Shown here one piece after another: positions 12,099 to 23,689 of a stretch of 64,000 bases of DNA. The stretch's first letter is position 1; each line of letters starts with the position of its first letter. The notes under the pieces are model-generated. The model was not told the origin of the DNA. It did no database searches and saw only the letters and a program-made list of their open reading frames with translations. This stretch comes from Tolypeutes matacus (Eukaryota > Chordata > Mammalia > Cingulata > Chlamyphoridae): assembly GCA_026826555.1 (NCBI GenBank), contig JAKSZT010054324.1, forward strand, positions 8,472,445 through 8,536,444, read 5' to 3'. Position numbers and translations under genes: made by a program.

Positions 12099-12112
12099 AA
12101 TTAATTTATAAA

Positions 12113-15100
12113 AAAATTAATAAGCTTTTCTTCAAAAAGTTAGAAACAGAACAGCAAATTAATCATGAAGAATTTAGAAAGAAAAAGTGATACTAAAAAC
12201 AGATAAAATTTTCATTAAAGCAAAAGTGGGTTCTTTGAAAAGAGTAAAAAGATTGAGAAATCCCTGGCTGATTAAGAGAAAAAAAGAAAACTCAATATAA
12301 AGAATGATATAGAAGACATTACTAAAGACCCTACAGATATTAAGAGAATAAATAGAAAATATTAAACATTTTGAGTCAATAAATGTAAAAAAATAAAATG
12401 GAAAAATTGCTTAGAAATATATGACAAAACAAATGAAACAAAATTACAGAAAGTCAGAATGTCCTGTATCTCCAAATAATCAAGTAAAATAATACCTATC
12501 TTGCACAAACTTTTCCATAGAATAGGAAAAGAGGGAACATTTTGGATTCACTTTTTGGGCCAAAATAACAGTAATATAAAATCTTATCAAGGAACTTACA
12601 GGAAAGGAAAATTATAGATGAATATCTCTCCTGAGTATGGACAAAAATAAGATCTTGAACAAATTATCAATGACCAGAATCCCTAAGTATAGCGAAAGGA
12701 TTTATCATCATGACAAAATGAGATTTATTCCGAGTGAATATTTGGTTTAACATTCAAATATTAGTAAATACAATTCACAACCTTAACAAAATAAAGAAGA
12801 AAAGGTAGATGACCATCTCAATAAAATCCAACACTATTCATCATTAAAATTCAACATACTAGAAGCAAAAGGAAACTTCTTTCATTTGTCGGAGTATCCA
12901 CAAAAAACCTCAGCTCACATTATATACAATCATGAAGTTCTAAATGCCTTCCCATTGTGTTCAGAAACAGGACTTGAATGCCAGCTATGATTCCTTCTTT
13001 TAACATTGTACTAATGACTTAACCGTTGAAGAAAAATAAATGCCAGCTATAAGGATTGAGAAGTGTAGTAAAGCGCATTAATGACCAAATTCTTCATCCC
13101 TCCCCAACTCTGATCCTTTTGTGTGAAACTTTCAAGTACTCATTCACCCTGGGGAGAGGATTCGACCCCACCATGAACATTCTGATCAGCAAAGTAATAT
13201 GCTTTGTTCAATGGACTGTTAGCAAACAAGCCACAAGCAGAGGCTTTGAGTGCACTTATTCAGTTGGACTTGTTTCCATTTGTACCTCCTCTTTCACCAT
13301 GAGAATGTATCCAAGTTATTCTAACAAAGGCAGGTAAGAAACATGTGGAGCTGTGCTGCAGCAAACCAGCTGTTAACCAAGTCACCCCAGCAAATAGCCA
13401 GTCAACACCAGATATAAGCACTAACTCAGAAAAGACCAGAAAAAAATATCAAACCTAAACCTCTGATTTTCAAACTCACAATCTAAATAACCTATTTTTT
13501 TTAAAGCCAATGAGTTTTTAAGACAGTTTTTATATGATAGAATTGAGACAATGCATAACTAATACGGAGAAGAAAATAAAACTTTTTTTATTCCAAAATG
13601 ACATGATTGTGTTGAATAACCAAAAGAATGTACAAACCATTATAATTAATGTATGAATTGAAGAAGTTGTCTGGACAAAGGTTAATATAGAAAACTCAAG
13701 TGTGTTCCTATATATCAGCAGTAAACATTTGGAAATGAAAAATTTTAATTTTTACATGTAAAACACTGTAAAATATACATATTTAGGAATGATTCTAATA
13801 TTATACAAGATATATCAAAAATTATAAAAACTTGCTTAGAGAAAATAAAGAATATCTAAATTATTGGGAATTATAAGCTGTTCAGTGAAAGCTCAATATT
13901 GTAAAGATGTCAATTCATCCAAAATTAATTTATAAATTTAAAGCAGTTGAGATCAACAGTCCAGCAAGTTTTTTTGGTATAGATTGATAAGCTGATCATA
14001 CAACTTATATGGCAAAGCAAAAGTATTAGAAATGCTAAGACAATCTTAAAAAAATAAAAGATGTTAGTGTTTTTATGCTCACAATTTCAAGACATTATAA
14101 AGCTATATCATTTAAGGAGCTCATTGTAAAACGTTAAAGAAGTAGATCTATTGAACAGAAAAGAACATCTAGAAATATACCTACACATATACAATCACCT
14201 GATTTACAAAGAAGATACCACTGAAATTTAGTGGGGAAAAGGATGGTCTTTTCTGTAAACTATGCTAGAATGATTGGTCAACAATAAGAAAAAAAATTAA
14301 GAACCTTGAGACTTACCTCATTCCATAACTAGTATTAATTTGAGTCTGATCTTAGACCTAAAATGAGAACAAAGTTCTGGAAGAAACCTAAGAGAATATC
14401 TTCACAAATGGATGTTGGTAAAGATTTCTTAAACAGAAAAGAACAACAGCAAATATAAAAATGATCAACTGAATTTCATTAAGATTAAGAACTGGCCTTA
14501 AAAATCATGACCAAAAAGTAAATAGACAAGCCACAGACTGGGAAAGATATTTACAATACTTAATACTATAATATGAAAATCTGGAAAAGAATTTGTTTAT
14601 GCCTAAAATGAATAACACACTCCTACAAATCAATAAGGAAAAAACAAACAATCCAAATTTTAAAATTGCTAAGATGTGAACAGGCAATTCACAACAGAGG
14701 ATTTCCAAATGACCAAAAGGTATATGAAAATGAACTCAACATCATTGCTATCATTATTCAACACAGAAATGAAAATTAAATCCAAATTGAGAGTTTTATA
14801 TATGCACTCACCAGAATGTTTCAATAAAATACAATGAAAATATCAAGTGCCAAAAAAATATGTGGACTAAATTCAATCCTCATATATTGCTGGTGGAAGG
14901 GAAACTGTACAACAATTTGGAAAACATAACTTATTGCGTGATATAGCAATTCCTCTCCTCAGTACATACTGAAGATTAATGTGTGCATTTGTTCACAAAA
15001 GAAACATACAATAATGCAATATGAGCTTTATTCATAATAGCCAAAACTTGAAGTAATTCAAATGTTCAATGACAAGAGAACAGATTAGCAAATTGTGATA

Positions 15101-15411
15101 TTTTCATACAAAGTAATACTACACAATAATTTTAAAAGAACAAACTACTGATACAGATGGCAAGTCACTCAAATAATTCATAATGAAAGACTATCAAAAA
15201 TTAACAAATATAACCCCTAAAGCCTAAAATAAAGCTACAGGATAATCACTTAAAATACATGCAAAAATCATAAGGTGAAAGCAAACTGAATTTAACCATA
15301 TTTGGAAATAATTTTGTCCTAAAACTGTAAGGGCTTTAAGAAAATATATTAATATAAAAATTAATGGAATGATGAAGGAAACAGTATATTCATCACAGTA
15401 GAGACTAACAA
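12113..15411 (+). mobile_element. Old L1, right half (ORF2 and 3' UTR)
   Basis: Resumes the host L1 interrupted at 7884: 'aaaagtgggttctttgaaaa' (12222-12241) and 'gaaatccctggctgattaag' (12257-12276) are the ORF2 region just after the point where the left half stops. It continues through decayed RT and C-terminal segments ('gctggtggaaggg', 14889-14901) to the 3' UTR at about 15000-15150 ('cataatagccaaaacttg'). It is heavily mutated with stops in all frames. An LTR-like insert lies at about 13072-13540. The 3' limit near 15411 is uncertain. Confidence 0.75.
13072..13540 (+). mobile_element. Old LTR-like repeat inside the L1
   Basis: L1 ORF2 sequence is broken here by about 470 bp that is not L1 and is less AT-rich. 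Phrases such as 'catccctccccaactctgat' (13095-13114), 'gtactcattcaccctgggg' (13136-13154) and 'aagccaatgagttttta' (13505-13521) recall an ancient mammalian LTR-like repeat. I cannot name the family with confidence and could not find terminal duplications. The plus-strand frame at 13056-13337 lies within it and shows no viral protein motif. Confidence 0.45.
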
Positions 15412-15610
15412 GACTTTTTTTTAAAAAAGATACTTAGATTACATAAATGTTACATAAAAAATGCAGGGGATTCCCATATGCCCCGCTCTTTACCCCTCCC
15501 ACACTCTCCCACACCAGTCACACCCCTCATTAGTGTGGTACATTTGTCACAATTGATGAACACAATTGATAAACACCAAGTGTGGATTATAGTTTACATT
15601 ATAGTTTAAA
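15412..15610 (-). mobile_element. L1 3' end fragment
   Basis: On the minus strand this is the last 200 bp of the xenarthran L1 3' UTR. The plus-strand reading starts with T8 and A6, then 'tacttagattacataaatg', 'ggggattcccatatgcccc' (15467-15485), and 'agtgtggtacatttgtcaca' (15532-15551). It shares these landmarks with the copies at 37005 and 41245. No target-site duplication was found, so the right edge is approximate. Confidence 0.75.
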
Positions 15611-16610
15611 CTCTATAGAAGCCTATTTCCTTAGCATGATAAAGAGTCAATCTTTCCTCTTCTCCATACTCCCCTACTCTACCCACTATTCCCTCGCTCA
15701 TTCTCAGAACTAATTCCATATTTAGTAGTGCAAAAAGTTCAAAAGCATTTGTTTTAATACCAGAAGCAAAGCTACGATGGCCTAAAGGGACATTAGCCTG
15801 CAATGAGAGATCTTTTTCCAGATTGCTATGTAGGAACTGGAGCATACAGGACAGGGAATCCACTATAAGCAAACCATGTATACCTAAGAATCAGAAAGAA
15901 TACATAATTTCAAAAACAATCTGTTGCAGCCATTTTGGTGAACTGAGCTTAGGAAACTATTACAAATAGTTTTCCCTAACTAAACATAGAGGATTATGAA
16001 GACAGATGCTCAGAAACCCAAGTGACAGCTGACAGCTTCATTTCAAATACTACCTGATTGAATCATTTTGAGAGGCTGTCTGTCCTTAATACTCAAGTGT
16101 GCTGTATCATAGACTGAAGTGGGAGAAAATTAGAGAACATTCAAAATGAAAACTGATTTCATAAATTACAGCCCAGAAATAACAAAAAGAACTGTCATGC
16201 CCTTTAGTAGCTTTTCCTTTAATTTCTACAAAATCTTTTGTCTTCAACCTTTGAGCCTTGCTATTGTCTCTATTGTACTCAAACTAGAGCTTTATTCTTC
16301 AATGAAAGTGCTGAAAAAGATACATGATTTTTGTGCTGATTAGAGGGGAACCTGCATGTATAGATAACTTTTGCAAGAACATAAATTGTGAGAGACAGAA
16401 TACATGATAGCCTAAGGAACATGGAAACTAAGGAATGACTTTTAAAATAAAATGAAGTTATATCATCACACTTTATACTAAGAGAATGAAACCTAGGCCT
16501 GATCCATTGACCTGCCATTAGAAGGTCAGTGTGGCTAATAAAAAAGCCTGTGTCTAAATGCCAGGACTTTGGATGAGTACAAATTATATTTCAACCTCTG
16601 TGTTTGAAGT
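15611..16610. other. No recognised feature
   Basis: About 1 kb of AT-rich DNA. The frames at 15606-15872 (-), 16146-16343 (+) and 16279-16518 (-) have no recognisable motif and overlap in opposite orientations. No repeat was named. Confidence 0.5.
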
Positions 16611-17155
16611 GTATAATCATATCCATGGGATACAAGCCCCCTCTCACTTGGAGATGGAGTGGACATCACCATCCCAAATTCCTCAGGATTGGGGGAAGAA
16701 CTATGGACTAGAGTGGACTTAATGGTATTCTGTTGTAGACATATTGTGATTCAAGCAATGGAAGATATTACAACAGTGAGGTGGAGTCAGTGGCTGCTGG
16801 ACACTTTTGGGGCAGGGAAGGGAAAAGCACTTGTAATACAGGTGCTTTTTGAGGACTTGAGAATTATCCTGAGTGACATTACAATAACAGATATAGGCCA
16901 TTTTACATCAGCATATAACATGCAGAACTGTATGGGAGAGAGTGTGGTCTACACTGTGAACTATGGTCCATGCTTAGTGGCAAAGCCCCAGGATGTGTAT
17001 ATCCATTGCAGGTGACGTGCCACACTAATGAAAGATGTTTATGTGGGATGTTATGGGAAGTGTGGGAGGTGGGGAACATGGAAATTCCTGTAATTTTTGT
17101 GTAACATTTATGTAATCTAAGCATCTTTTAAAATAAAATAAAAAATAAAAAATAA
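16611..17155 (+). mobile_element. L1 3' UTR fragment, 5'-truncated
   Basis: Matches the L1 3' UTR at about 11415-11940 almost throughout ('atccatgggatacaagcccc', 'gaagaactatggactagagt', 'gccccaggatgtgtat'), and ends with an A-rich tail at 17130-17155. It keeps the open frame shared with the 11492 copy (see the 16659-17015 entry). No target-site duplication was found next to this tail. Confidence 0.8.
16659..17015 (+). other. Open frame within L1 3' UTR, shared with another copy
   Basis: A 118-codon frame whose product (from GEELWTRVDLMVFCC to AKPQDV) aligns without gaps, at roughly two thirds identity by eye, to the frame at 11492-11803 in the long L1 copy. It has no signal peptide, clear membrane segment or known domain. 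Other copies of the same DNA (19652-20512, 37005-37644) have the frame broken. Shared ancestry of the repeat explains the similarity, and selection for a protein is not shown. I do not call it a gene. Confidence 0.5.
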
Positions 17156-17220
17156 ACTCCTAGGAAAAATAAATAAACAACATTAAGACCAGAAGCCCTC
17201 TCTGGGCACTGACCTTCCTG

Positions 17221-17259
17221 AAAAAAAAAAAAATAAATAAATAATAAATAAATAAATAA
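17221..17259. repeat. A-run and (AAAT)n
   Basis: Thirteen A followed by AAAT units, about 60 bp after the L1 tail at 17155. It could be a second poly(A) tail from an L1 read-through or the tail of an unrecognised retroposon. The intervening 60 bp ('gaagccctctctgggcact') matches no family I know. Confidence 0.8.
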
Positions 17260-17407
17260 GTAGTAAATTTCGTGAATAATAACTTATGAAAGACTCCTGT
17301 GATGTGTTTTAATACAAGGTATATCATTATTCTAAAACATGCTTTCTGCCCAAGCACATATAATAGATGAAAGCAAAAGAGAATTATACATTGTTGCTTT
17401 AAAGTTT

Positions 17408-17494
17408 TCTTTCCTTCCTTCCTTCCTTCCTTCCTTCCTGCCTGCCTTCCTGCCTTCCTGCCTTCCTGCCTTCCTGCCTTCCTGCCTTCCTTCC
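17408..17494. repeat. (TTCC)n / (TTCCTGCC)n microsatellite
   Basis: Pure TTCC units give way to alternating TTCC/TGCC units and end with TTCC again. A long polypyrimidine strand results. Frames read through it in both directions (17160-17504 minus, 17339-17524 plus) are low-complexity artefacts. Confidence 0.95.
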
Positions 17495-17499
17495 ATTTA

Positions 17500-18889
17500 T
17501 GCATTATTCACTCAACAATCATAAATAAATTCATGCAAGCAGGAGTGTTAGGGAATATATAAAAGAATAAGAAATGCCATCTGCCTTCAAGGTGATATGT
17601 TATATATATTGAAATAAGTTAGCTTTATTAACAGAACATGCTGTGAGGATAGTTCTGAAGGCAAAGGTAGAGTGAAATTGCTTACCATCATACATAAAAT
17701 TTTTTTGCTTGAAAGAGCCATTCATTTATTTTAATGAAAATGTTAAATATTCATAATAATGGAGATAGAGTAATAAAAGGCTTAAATGATATAAAAAAAG
17801 TAAAAAGAAGAAAGTAAATAAAGGGATCAACTGAAATCACAAAGCCAGAAAAAAAAAATCATTGGTGTAATGTAACCATCTTCCCAGTGCTTCGTGTGCA
17901 TGTGTGTGTGTGTGTATGTACAGATTGTGAGATGATTTATAGATATTTTGACTTAGCTGTTATAATTTGGTTCATACTTGGTTTTTCTTTTTTCCTTAAA
18001 TATATGAACATATTAACCCATTGTCTAAAATATTGCTATGGAGAAGTACGAAGTAAGATACTGGATTTCTAGCCCCTGCCCCTCCATTTGCTTTCTTCAT
18101 GCCTTCCTAAAGAATGAATTAGTTTTCTTATTCTTTGAAGGTTCAATAAGGAAAAGAGAGAATGTTTTGGTTTGGAGCATTCAGTATCATGGTATGCTTT
18201 TATCAACCTGAAAATCCAGTATTTAAGCATTTCAAGGAGTATTCGTTATTTTATTTATCCTTGAAATTCATTATAATTTTCCATCCATTTATTGAATTCT
18301 CTATTCCAAGGATACAAACTATCTTGTATTAGAATTTCTCTTTTATAGCTTCCCTCTAATTTCTTGTCTTTTTAATATGCATTCAAAGGGGTTATCTCAA
18401 AACTTCTTCCTACAATAATAATTCACCTTTTAATTCCTTGATGTCTCTAATTTATTTTAGGTTCTTTAATGATAATTTTCATCTAGAATTTGTTTCTTTG
18501 TGCAACCAATCCTTTATGATATAATTATACAGTTACATTACCTCTACTCATTTTCCCTTTGAGAGTACATTTTCTTGAATAATGCTCTTATTAAAGCACT
18601 TGTAATAAATTTTCTTCTATTTTGAGTTATATTTTCTTCTACATTGGGCATTTGTTTTCCTTTTGATGCTAGTCCCTTTCTTTTTAAATTTCAATTTTTG
18701 TTTTACTTTATCAATGCTCTTATTAAGTTATAGAGTATTTCCATATTTTCTATGCCATTTCCTTTCATCTTTTTCATGTTTGAGCAACTATATTTTCACT
18801 GCTCTAGTGTGCGTACATTTGTTATTTTTTGTACAATGCACCTCACCTCTCATAAGCTTCATTAGTATTTAAATTTTTTATTAGAGCAG
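17500..18889. other. No recognised feature
   Basis: AT-rich DNA with a short (TG)n run at 17894-17916. The T-rich plus-strand frames at 17887-18072 and 18663-18872 code for hydrophobic stretches, as T-rich DNA does by chance. Nothing supports a gene. Confidence 0.5.
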
Positions 18890-19235
18890 ATGAGGGCTTG
18901 CAGAAAAATCATGTATAAAGTACAGATTTCCCATGTTATTCCACACACACAATTTTCCCTATTAACATTTTGTATTAGCGCTGTACATTTGTTACAATTG
19001 ATGAAACATTATTATTATAATCATATTATTAACTATAGGTCACAGTTTACATTAGGGTTCACTATTTGTGTTGTACAGTTCTATGCTGTTAAAATATATG
19101 CAACCTAAAATTAATCATTTTAGCCACTTTCAAATATACAATTCAGTGGTGTTAAAAACATTCACAATGTCATGCTGCCATCACCACCATCCATTACCAA
19201 ACATTCTCCATCACAATGTGGGCACATCTTTTGGC
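18890..19235 (-). mobile_element. Old L1 3' UTR fragment
   Basis: The plus-strand reading holds the reversed L1M 3' UTR in its usual order: 'gctgtacatttgttacaatt' (18980-18999), 'gtttacattagggttcacta', 'gttgtacagttctatg' (19071-19086), then 'tacaattcagtggtgtta' (19138-19155) and 'tgctgccatcaccacc' (19172-19187). It is more diverged than the younger copies. The limits are approximate. Confidence 0.7.
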
Positions 19236-19639
19236 TAACATTCTGTTGCATATTACTCCCGTTTTTGTTTTTCTTTGAACTTCAGTTTGAAGACAAAGAT
19301 GACAGATTTCTACTGATTTTCCTCTGTCCTAAGGGCATGATGTAGGTAGGCATACTTAGCTGAGAGTTGTACTTTTTGTGGTATGCATGGGCTGTACTTT
19401 CAGTTCTGAGATGTTCTTAAATGCCATGTATCAATAGCAATTCCACTTGGGGAGGTAAAGTCCTCTTACCCATTCAGATTTTAGGTGGGGAAGGATAACT
19501 GTTGATTTGGCTCTTCCTCTATACAAAGGGAGTTTTGGATATTTACTTCTTTAATTATTCACTGCTGAGTTTCAGAGCTTTCTTCCTAGCAACATTTCCA
19601 TAACTCCCTTGTAAAACAAGGGAAGGGATAAAAATTTTT
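19236..19639. other. Unrecognised host DNA, left of an L1 insertion
   Basis: Continues across the insertion at 19652-20512 into 20526 onwards. The two halves rejoin in the middle of AAAAGGTCTGTT. No gene or named repeat was seen in it. Confidence 0.45.
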
Positions 19640-19651
19640 AAAAGGTCTGTT

Positions 19652-20512
19652 ATCCTGAGTATCTGCCTTGCTTTGGAATTTACACTCTCCAGGGTAACAG
19701 ATTCATTTACAGTTTCCCTGCACATGACTCTTCTGCCCCTTTTATTTGAACCTATAATTAGCACAATACTTTATAAATACATGACCTAGAGACTTAACTC
19801 TTTGGTCCATCCATGTGCCAGTTGAGCCCTGAATTTCAGCAGGGTTGCAACACCTGCTCTCCAGTTCATTGGATTCACACAGGACAACTAACAAGGAGAT
19901 GATGGTGGACAATACCCATCCCAAGGATCAGAGAAGAGTGGTCTGCAACTGCAAGCAAGATAGCTCAATCCATCTGCCCCATGGGATCTAAGCATCTTCT
20001 CAATTAGAAGCATAGTGGGCATTGCTATCCCAAAATCTCAAGAATGGGGAATGAAAAATGAATGAAAGTAGACTTATTATTCTACTATAAACTTACTATT
20101 ATTCTAGCAATGGAAGAACTCTTGTCATTGATATAAGGCAGTGACCAGCAAAGGTTCTGAGAGGTTCTGAGAAGAAAGAATAGATGTATTATGGGGGCAT
20201 TTTCAGGACATTGAAGTTGTCCTGCATGACATTACAGTGATGGATACAGGCCACTGTATATTTTGTCATAACCTACAAAATTGAGCAGGACAATGTGTAA
20301 ACTATAATATAAACTGTAGTCCATTGATAGTAGCAATGCTTCAACATGGGTTCATCAATTGTAACAAATGTACTACACTAATGAAGGATGTTGTTAACGT
20401 GGGTAAGTGTGGGAGGGGGAAAGAGTGGGGCATATAGGAATCCCTTATATTTTTTATGTAACATTTATGTAATCTAAAGCTTCTTTAAAAATAAAAATAA
20501 TTAATTAAGAAA
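19652..20512 (+). mobile_element. L1 3' UTR, 5'-truncated, with target-site duplication
   Basis: 861 bp of the xenarthran L1 3' UTR ending 'taatctaaagcttctttaaa' and an A-rich tail. It is flanked by AAAAGGTCTGTT (19640-19651) and AAAGAGGTCTGTT (20513-20525), one base different. The left site reads TT/AAAA, the usual L1 endonuclease target. It corresponds to the same UTR part as the minus-strand copy at 41245-42080, but extends less far 5' of shared landmarks than the copy at 7885-12112. The minus frames at 19555-19764 and 19742-19924 are antisense chance frames. Confidence 0.88.
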
Positions 20513-20525
20513 AAAGAGGTCTGTT

Positions 20526-22290
20526 TGCTACTTTCCAGTTTTGGAATATTTCTGAGAAGTTTCAGGATTTTGCTCTCATCAATTCAGCTTCAAAGTAGAG
20601 TTGGGCTCTGTGAGCCAAACCACGCTGTTTTCCTCAGCTCTGCCTATGTCTTCTTTTTGACCCGATAATTAATTGCTGCTGCAGGAGAACTTAATTCTAT
20701 TTGGGGGGGGGGGGAGGATAAATTTGGTAGGTATTTTGGGAGGGGATTCCTCCTCTAAGTCCTTTTAAGGTTTGTTTTTCAAAAAAAATCAAGATATTAT
20801 AAACAAAATAAAGATTTTTTTGAAAATGTCTAATGATATGCCCTGGAAATAGAAAATGATGTATCAATTATTAAATATTTTTGTTAAGTATAATTCAGTG
20901 CAAAAATTATGAGTACTCTAGAATGTAGTTCTCTCCTTAAGAAACTAGATAAAACCTTCAGTTGACTTGATCAGGGCCATTAGTTTGTACTGCAGTGCCG
21001 TTCAGTCATCTCTCCATCATAATATCAATCCCTTTTGTTTTGGAGAACAAGCTACAAAAGACCATATATAGGATAAATGAAAAACAAGGTTATAATACAG
21101 GAGCTCTGTACCAAGGCAAAACATGTTCAGCTAATTTCTACACTGTTATAGCATGCTGAGCAGGTGAGGCACTAAACTAGCAAGACTTAATGGAAAAATA
21201 AAGGAAGGAAATATGGCATTTGTGGGTTAGAACGGTAAGAGGATTGTAGGGAATGCCTTCAAGCAGGAAAAAAGAGCCACCAAATAGAGTAATGTACAGT
21301 TCCACTCTAAAGCATTCTATGTCATCAAATGATGTATGGAAGAGAAATTTTAAATCAAAATTTCAGAAGACAACTGAATATTCAAGGTGGAGTCAGACGA
21401 AGCTAAATTCAATGTCATCTATGTGACCCTGGCACTTTGTTTATCCATCTGAACATATTTTTTGTAAGGGGGAGACTGGAAATAATGATGTTTATCTTAC
21501 ATAAATATGTTGAAAATGAAGTGTGATATAAATGCAGATAGCTGTTTGGTATATATATATATATAGGTGCTCAATAAATCATACCATGTAATAATAAGAA
21601 CTTTTATAAGTAAATGATATTAATATTATTCTACTATCTGAATAAACTCAACCATTTTTATTTTTTTCCATGATTGCATCAGCAATTGTTATACGACAAA
21701 TGGATAGTGTGGGGGAATTGTCTGATTAGTTAATGCACTGTGTTTGGTGGTCCATCTTTGTATAGAATAACTTAGTAACTCTTACTACTTAAAATAAAAT
21801 TACCAGTTAAAAAGTAGCTGGAGGAAGTAAATAAATAAACTAAAATCTGCTCCACAGCTAAATAGACTTTGCCCACAAAAAAGTCACACGTCTTTCTGGA
21901 CACTTCAATCCGAATGAGAATATTTCTTTGGGTTATCAAAAAGTCAGAAAGCATAGCTAAGTAGCACTCAATTTTGGAATGCTTACAAAGGCTTTATCTA
22001 TTTTCAAAATTATAACCTAGATCAATGCCAAATAATCTACACCACTGCCTTGGCAAACATGCTTTTCATCCACTTGTCTGTATAGTAGTATGCATAGAAA
22101 TAATTTGTTTTGGCACCCAAGACACAAAACAAAATTGTGAAAGAAATAAAGTTTTTCTTGTCTCAATCTTTGGTGTTGGCCCATTCCACTCTCTACTATT
22201 CCTGTATATTTCCTCTGTATTTAACAACCATGGACTGCAATTACCTGCTCCTTGGTCTGTCTTAATATTTTCTATTTAGGAATCTAATCC
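20526..22290. other. No recognised gene; simple runs only
   Basis: Holds a G12 run (20703-20714) and (AT)n at 21550-21565. The frames at 21772-21954 (-) and 22025-22279 (+) have no motif. No named repeat was seen. Confidence 0.5.
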
Positions 22291-22297
22291 TGCCTGC

Positions 22298-22790
22298 TAG
22301 GGAAGCCATGGACAAATGATCAGTAGCCACCTTCCAGCCCCTGCCTATCTGCCCCGCTCCTTTTCTATGGTGCTATGACATTCCTTTCAGTCAGTTTCCA
22401 TTCCACAACCCCGGGGAGGTGTTACCTCTAATGAAAAGGCCTGGCCTGACCTTAAACACTGAAAGCTGGAACAAGCAGCCCTAGATGCTTATCAGAGTAG
22501 GAAACTCACAGAGGCAGGGTCCCCTCTCCCTGTGGTAGACACATAACCCCCTCCTACAGCACAAATTGGTCTCTCCTCTTGGAGGCTGAGTGGGTGTGCG
22601 GAGCTGCCATCCATGGACCCTGACCTGAACAGTTGTCCTCCCTGGGAGACCTGCCACAATAGGATTTCTTCCCTTTTTCTTTTGTACCCTTCGTTCCATG
22701 TAATAAATGGATCATTTGCTGAATGTTTCTGTTGTGCCCGAGCCTGTGTTCCCATGACACACCACATAGCAACTCCCTCCACACTGCCTG
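22298..22790 (+). mobile_element. Possible retroviral-type LTR
   Basis: A GC-richer island of about 490 bp in AT-rich surroundings. It has an AATAAA poly(A) signal in 'catgtaataaatggatca' (22697-22714), followed about 30 bp later by 'tctgttgtgcccgagcctgt', a layout like the R/U5 part of an LTR. The termini are uncertain: TGCTAGGG at about 22295 and CCACA near 22780 are candidates, with CTGC beside both ends, but no clean duplication. The frames at 22481-22839 lie in it and are not viral genes. It may instead be a CpG-poor unique island. Confidence 0.4.
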
Positions 22791-22964
22791 TTCTCCTTTT
22801 TCTCAATTTCAAACTCTGTTGAGTATGTCTTTCCCACAATAACCTTGCACCTGATCTTCAGGGTAACATCTAGCTACTCAACCAATTTACTGACTCCCTT
22901 GTCTGTTACTTGTCTTATCCTCATCCTCTTATAAGTTATATGCTGTCAGGAAATTTGTTTGATT

Positions 22965-23105
22965 TCTTAGGCCTTTGTGCCAAGCACTTAGCTTGGTATT
23001 TTTACATTCATGATCTCTTTTTGTTCTTACATTAAATCTGTGCGGTCAGTTGTTTTACTATCCCAAATTTTTATATAAATGAGAAAAACCAAGACTCAAA
23101 ATAAA
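22965..23105 (-). mobile_element. MIR fragment
   Basis: Plus-strand order matches a reversed MIR: 'tgccaagcacttagcttg' (22979-22996), 'attcatgatctctttttg', 'actatcccaaatttttat' (23058-23075) and 'aatgagaaaaaccaagactc' (23078-23097). It is decayed and lacks its tRNA-like head. Confidence 0.6.
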
Positions 23106-23689
23106 TGAGTGTGATAGGGAGAAATACTTAAAATTTCAAAATGTTTTATATATTGATTAATACATGCCAGAAAAGTAGAATTGTTTTGGCTGGAAAAGTA
23201 AAATAATAATATTTTGGACATTCCCCAAAGCAAATGCCTCACTGCCTTCATCATGGGTAGAATAAAATATGTCCACATTTGTTTGGAAAAGAGAATCTTC
23301 TCACTTGGGAAACTGTACTTTTTCTAAATCATAGCTGTTTTATAATTCTCATCAGTTCTATAATCTTAATCATTCCATTTTACACGAAATATTTATGAAA
23401 TGAATACCCAAAAGATTCTGTACATATATAACACTTATATGTATATTCACACTTATAAGAGTAGGTTATGATCTAATATTACTTTTTTCCTTACTATCAT
23501 TTGTAGTTACTGTTATTTTAATAGTATTTTATCCTTGTCATTAAATCTTACAAAATACCCAGGGAAGTTTTTTTATTTGTTTGTTTGTTTTGTTTTATTT
23601 CTGTTTACCCAACATATAATTTACTCTATTTCCCTTTGTTTAAAAGGAAAATAAAAACTAAGTAAAATTTAATAATCAAATATATTATC

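Larger units (their letters stand above)
7885..12112 (+). mobile_element. Xenarthran-type L1, 5'-truncated, long 3' UTR
   Basis: About 4.2 kb. It begins inside ORF2 (the codons read [18 protein letters not shown]), runs through the ORF2 C-terminal end at 9115, and continues with a roughly 3-kb 3' UTR and an A-rich tail. The flanks AAAATCAATGATCT (7871-7884) and AAAATTAATAAGCT (12113-12126) agree at 11 of 14 positions and look like a decayed target-site duplication. The host L1 continues across the gap in the right order, which supports one insertion event. An alternative is two events with a junction near 10090-10130, where there is an A/T-rich tract; I prefer one because this order of 3' UTR blocks fits my memory of xenarthran L1. 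Confidence 0.7.
9116..12112 (+). other. L1 3' UTR, about 3 kb
   Basis: Blocks in order: the post-ORF2 L1M-like segment ('aatggaatattactcagctg', 9248-9267), a block ending with 'ctaaaacttctttgaaaatt' (about 9987-10006), a T-rich tract (10120-10250), a GC-richer block (10700-11900), and 'tccctgtaggttccatgtaa' followed by the A-rich tail. Parts of this UTR recur at 15412 (-), 16611 (+), 19652 (+), 26281 (-), 37005 (-), 41245 (-), 44391 (+), 45749 (+), 45971 (-) and 55279 (+), nearly all anchored at the 3' end, as expected for 5'-truncated L1 copies. Confidence 0.7.

Noticed and set aside
17155..17265. Possible second 3' transduction after the L1 at 16611-17155 (60 bp, then a second A-rich tract)
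   Set aside because: No target-site duplication was found that encloses both parts, so the A-rich tract may be an independent microsatellite or retroposon tail.
17160..17524. Frames of 61-114 codons with Lys/Gly/Arg or Leu/Pro/Ser repeats
   Set aside because: Translation of the TTCC/TGCC microsatellite on either strand.
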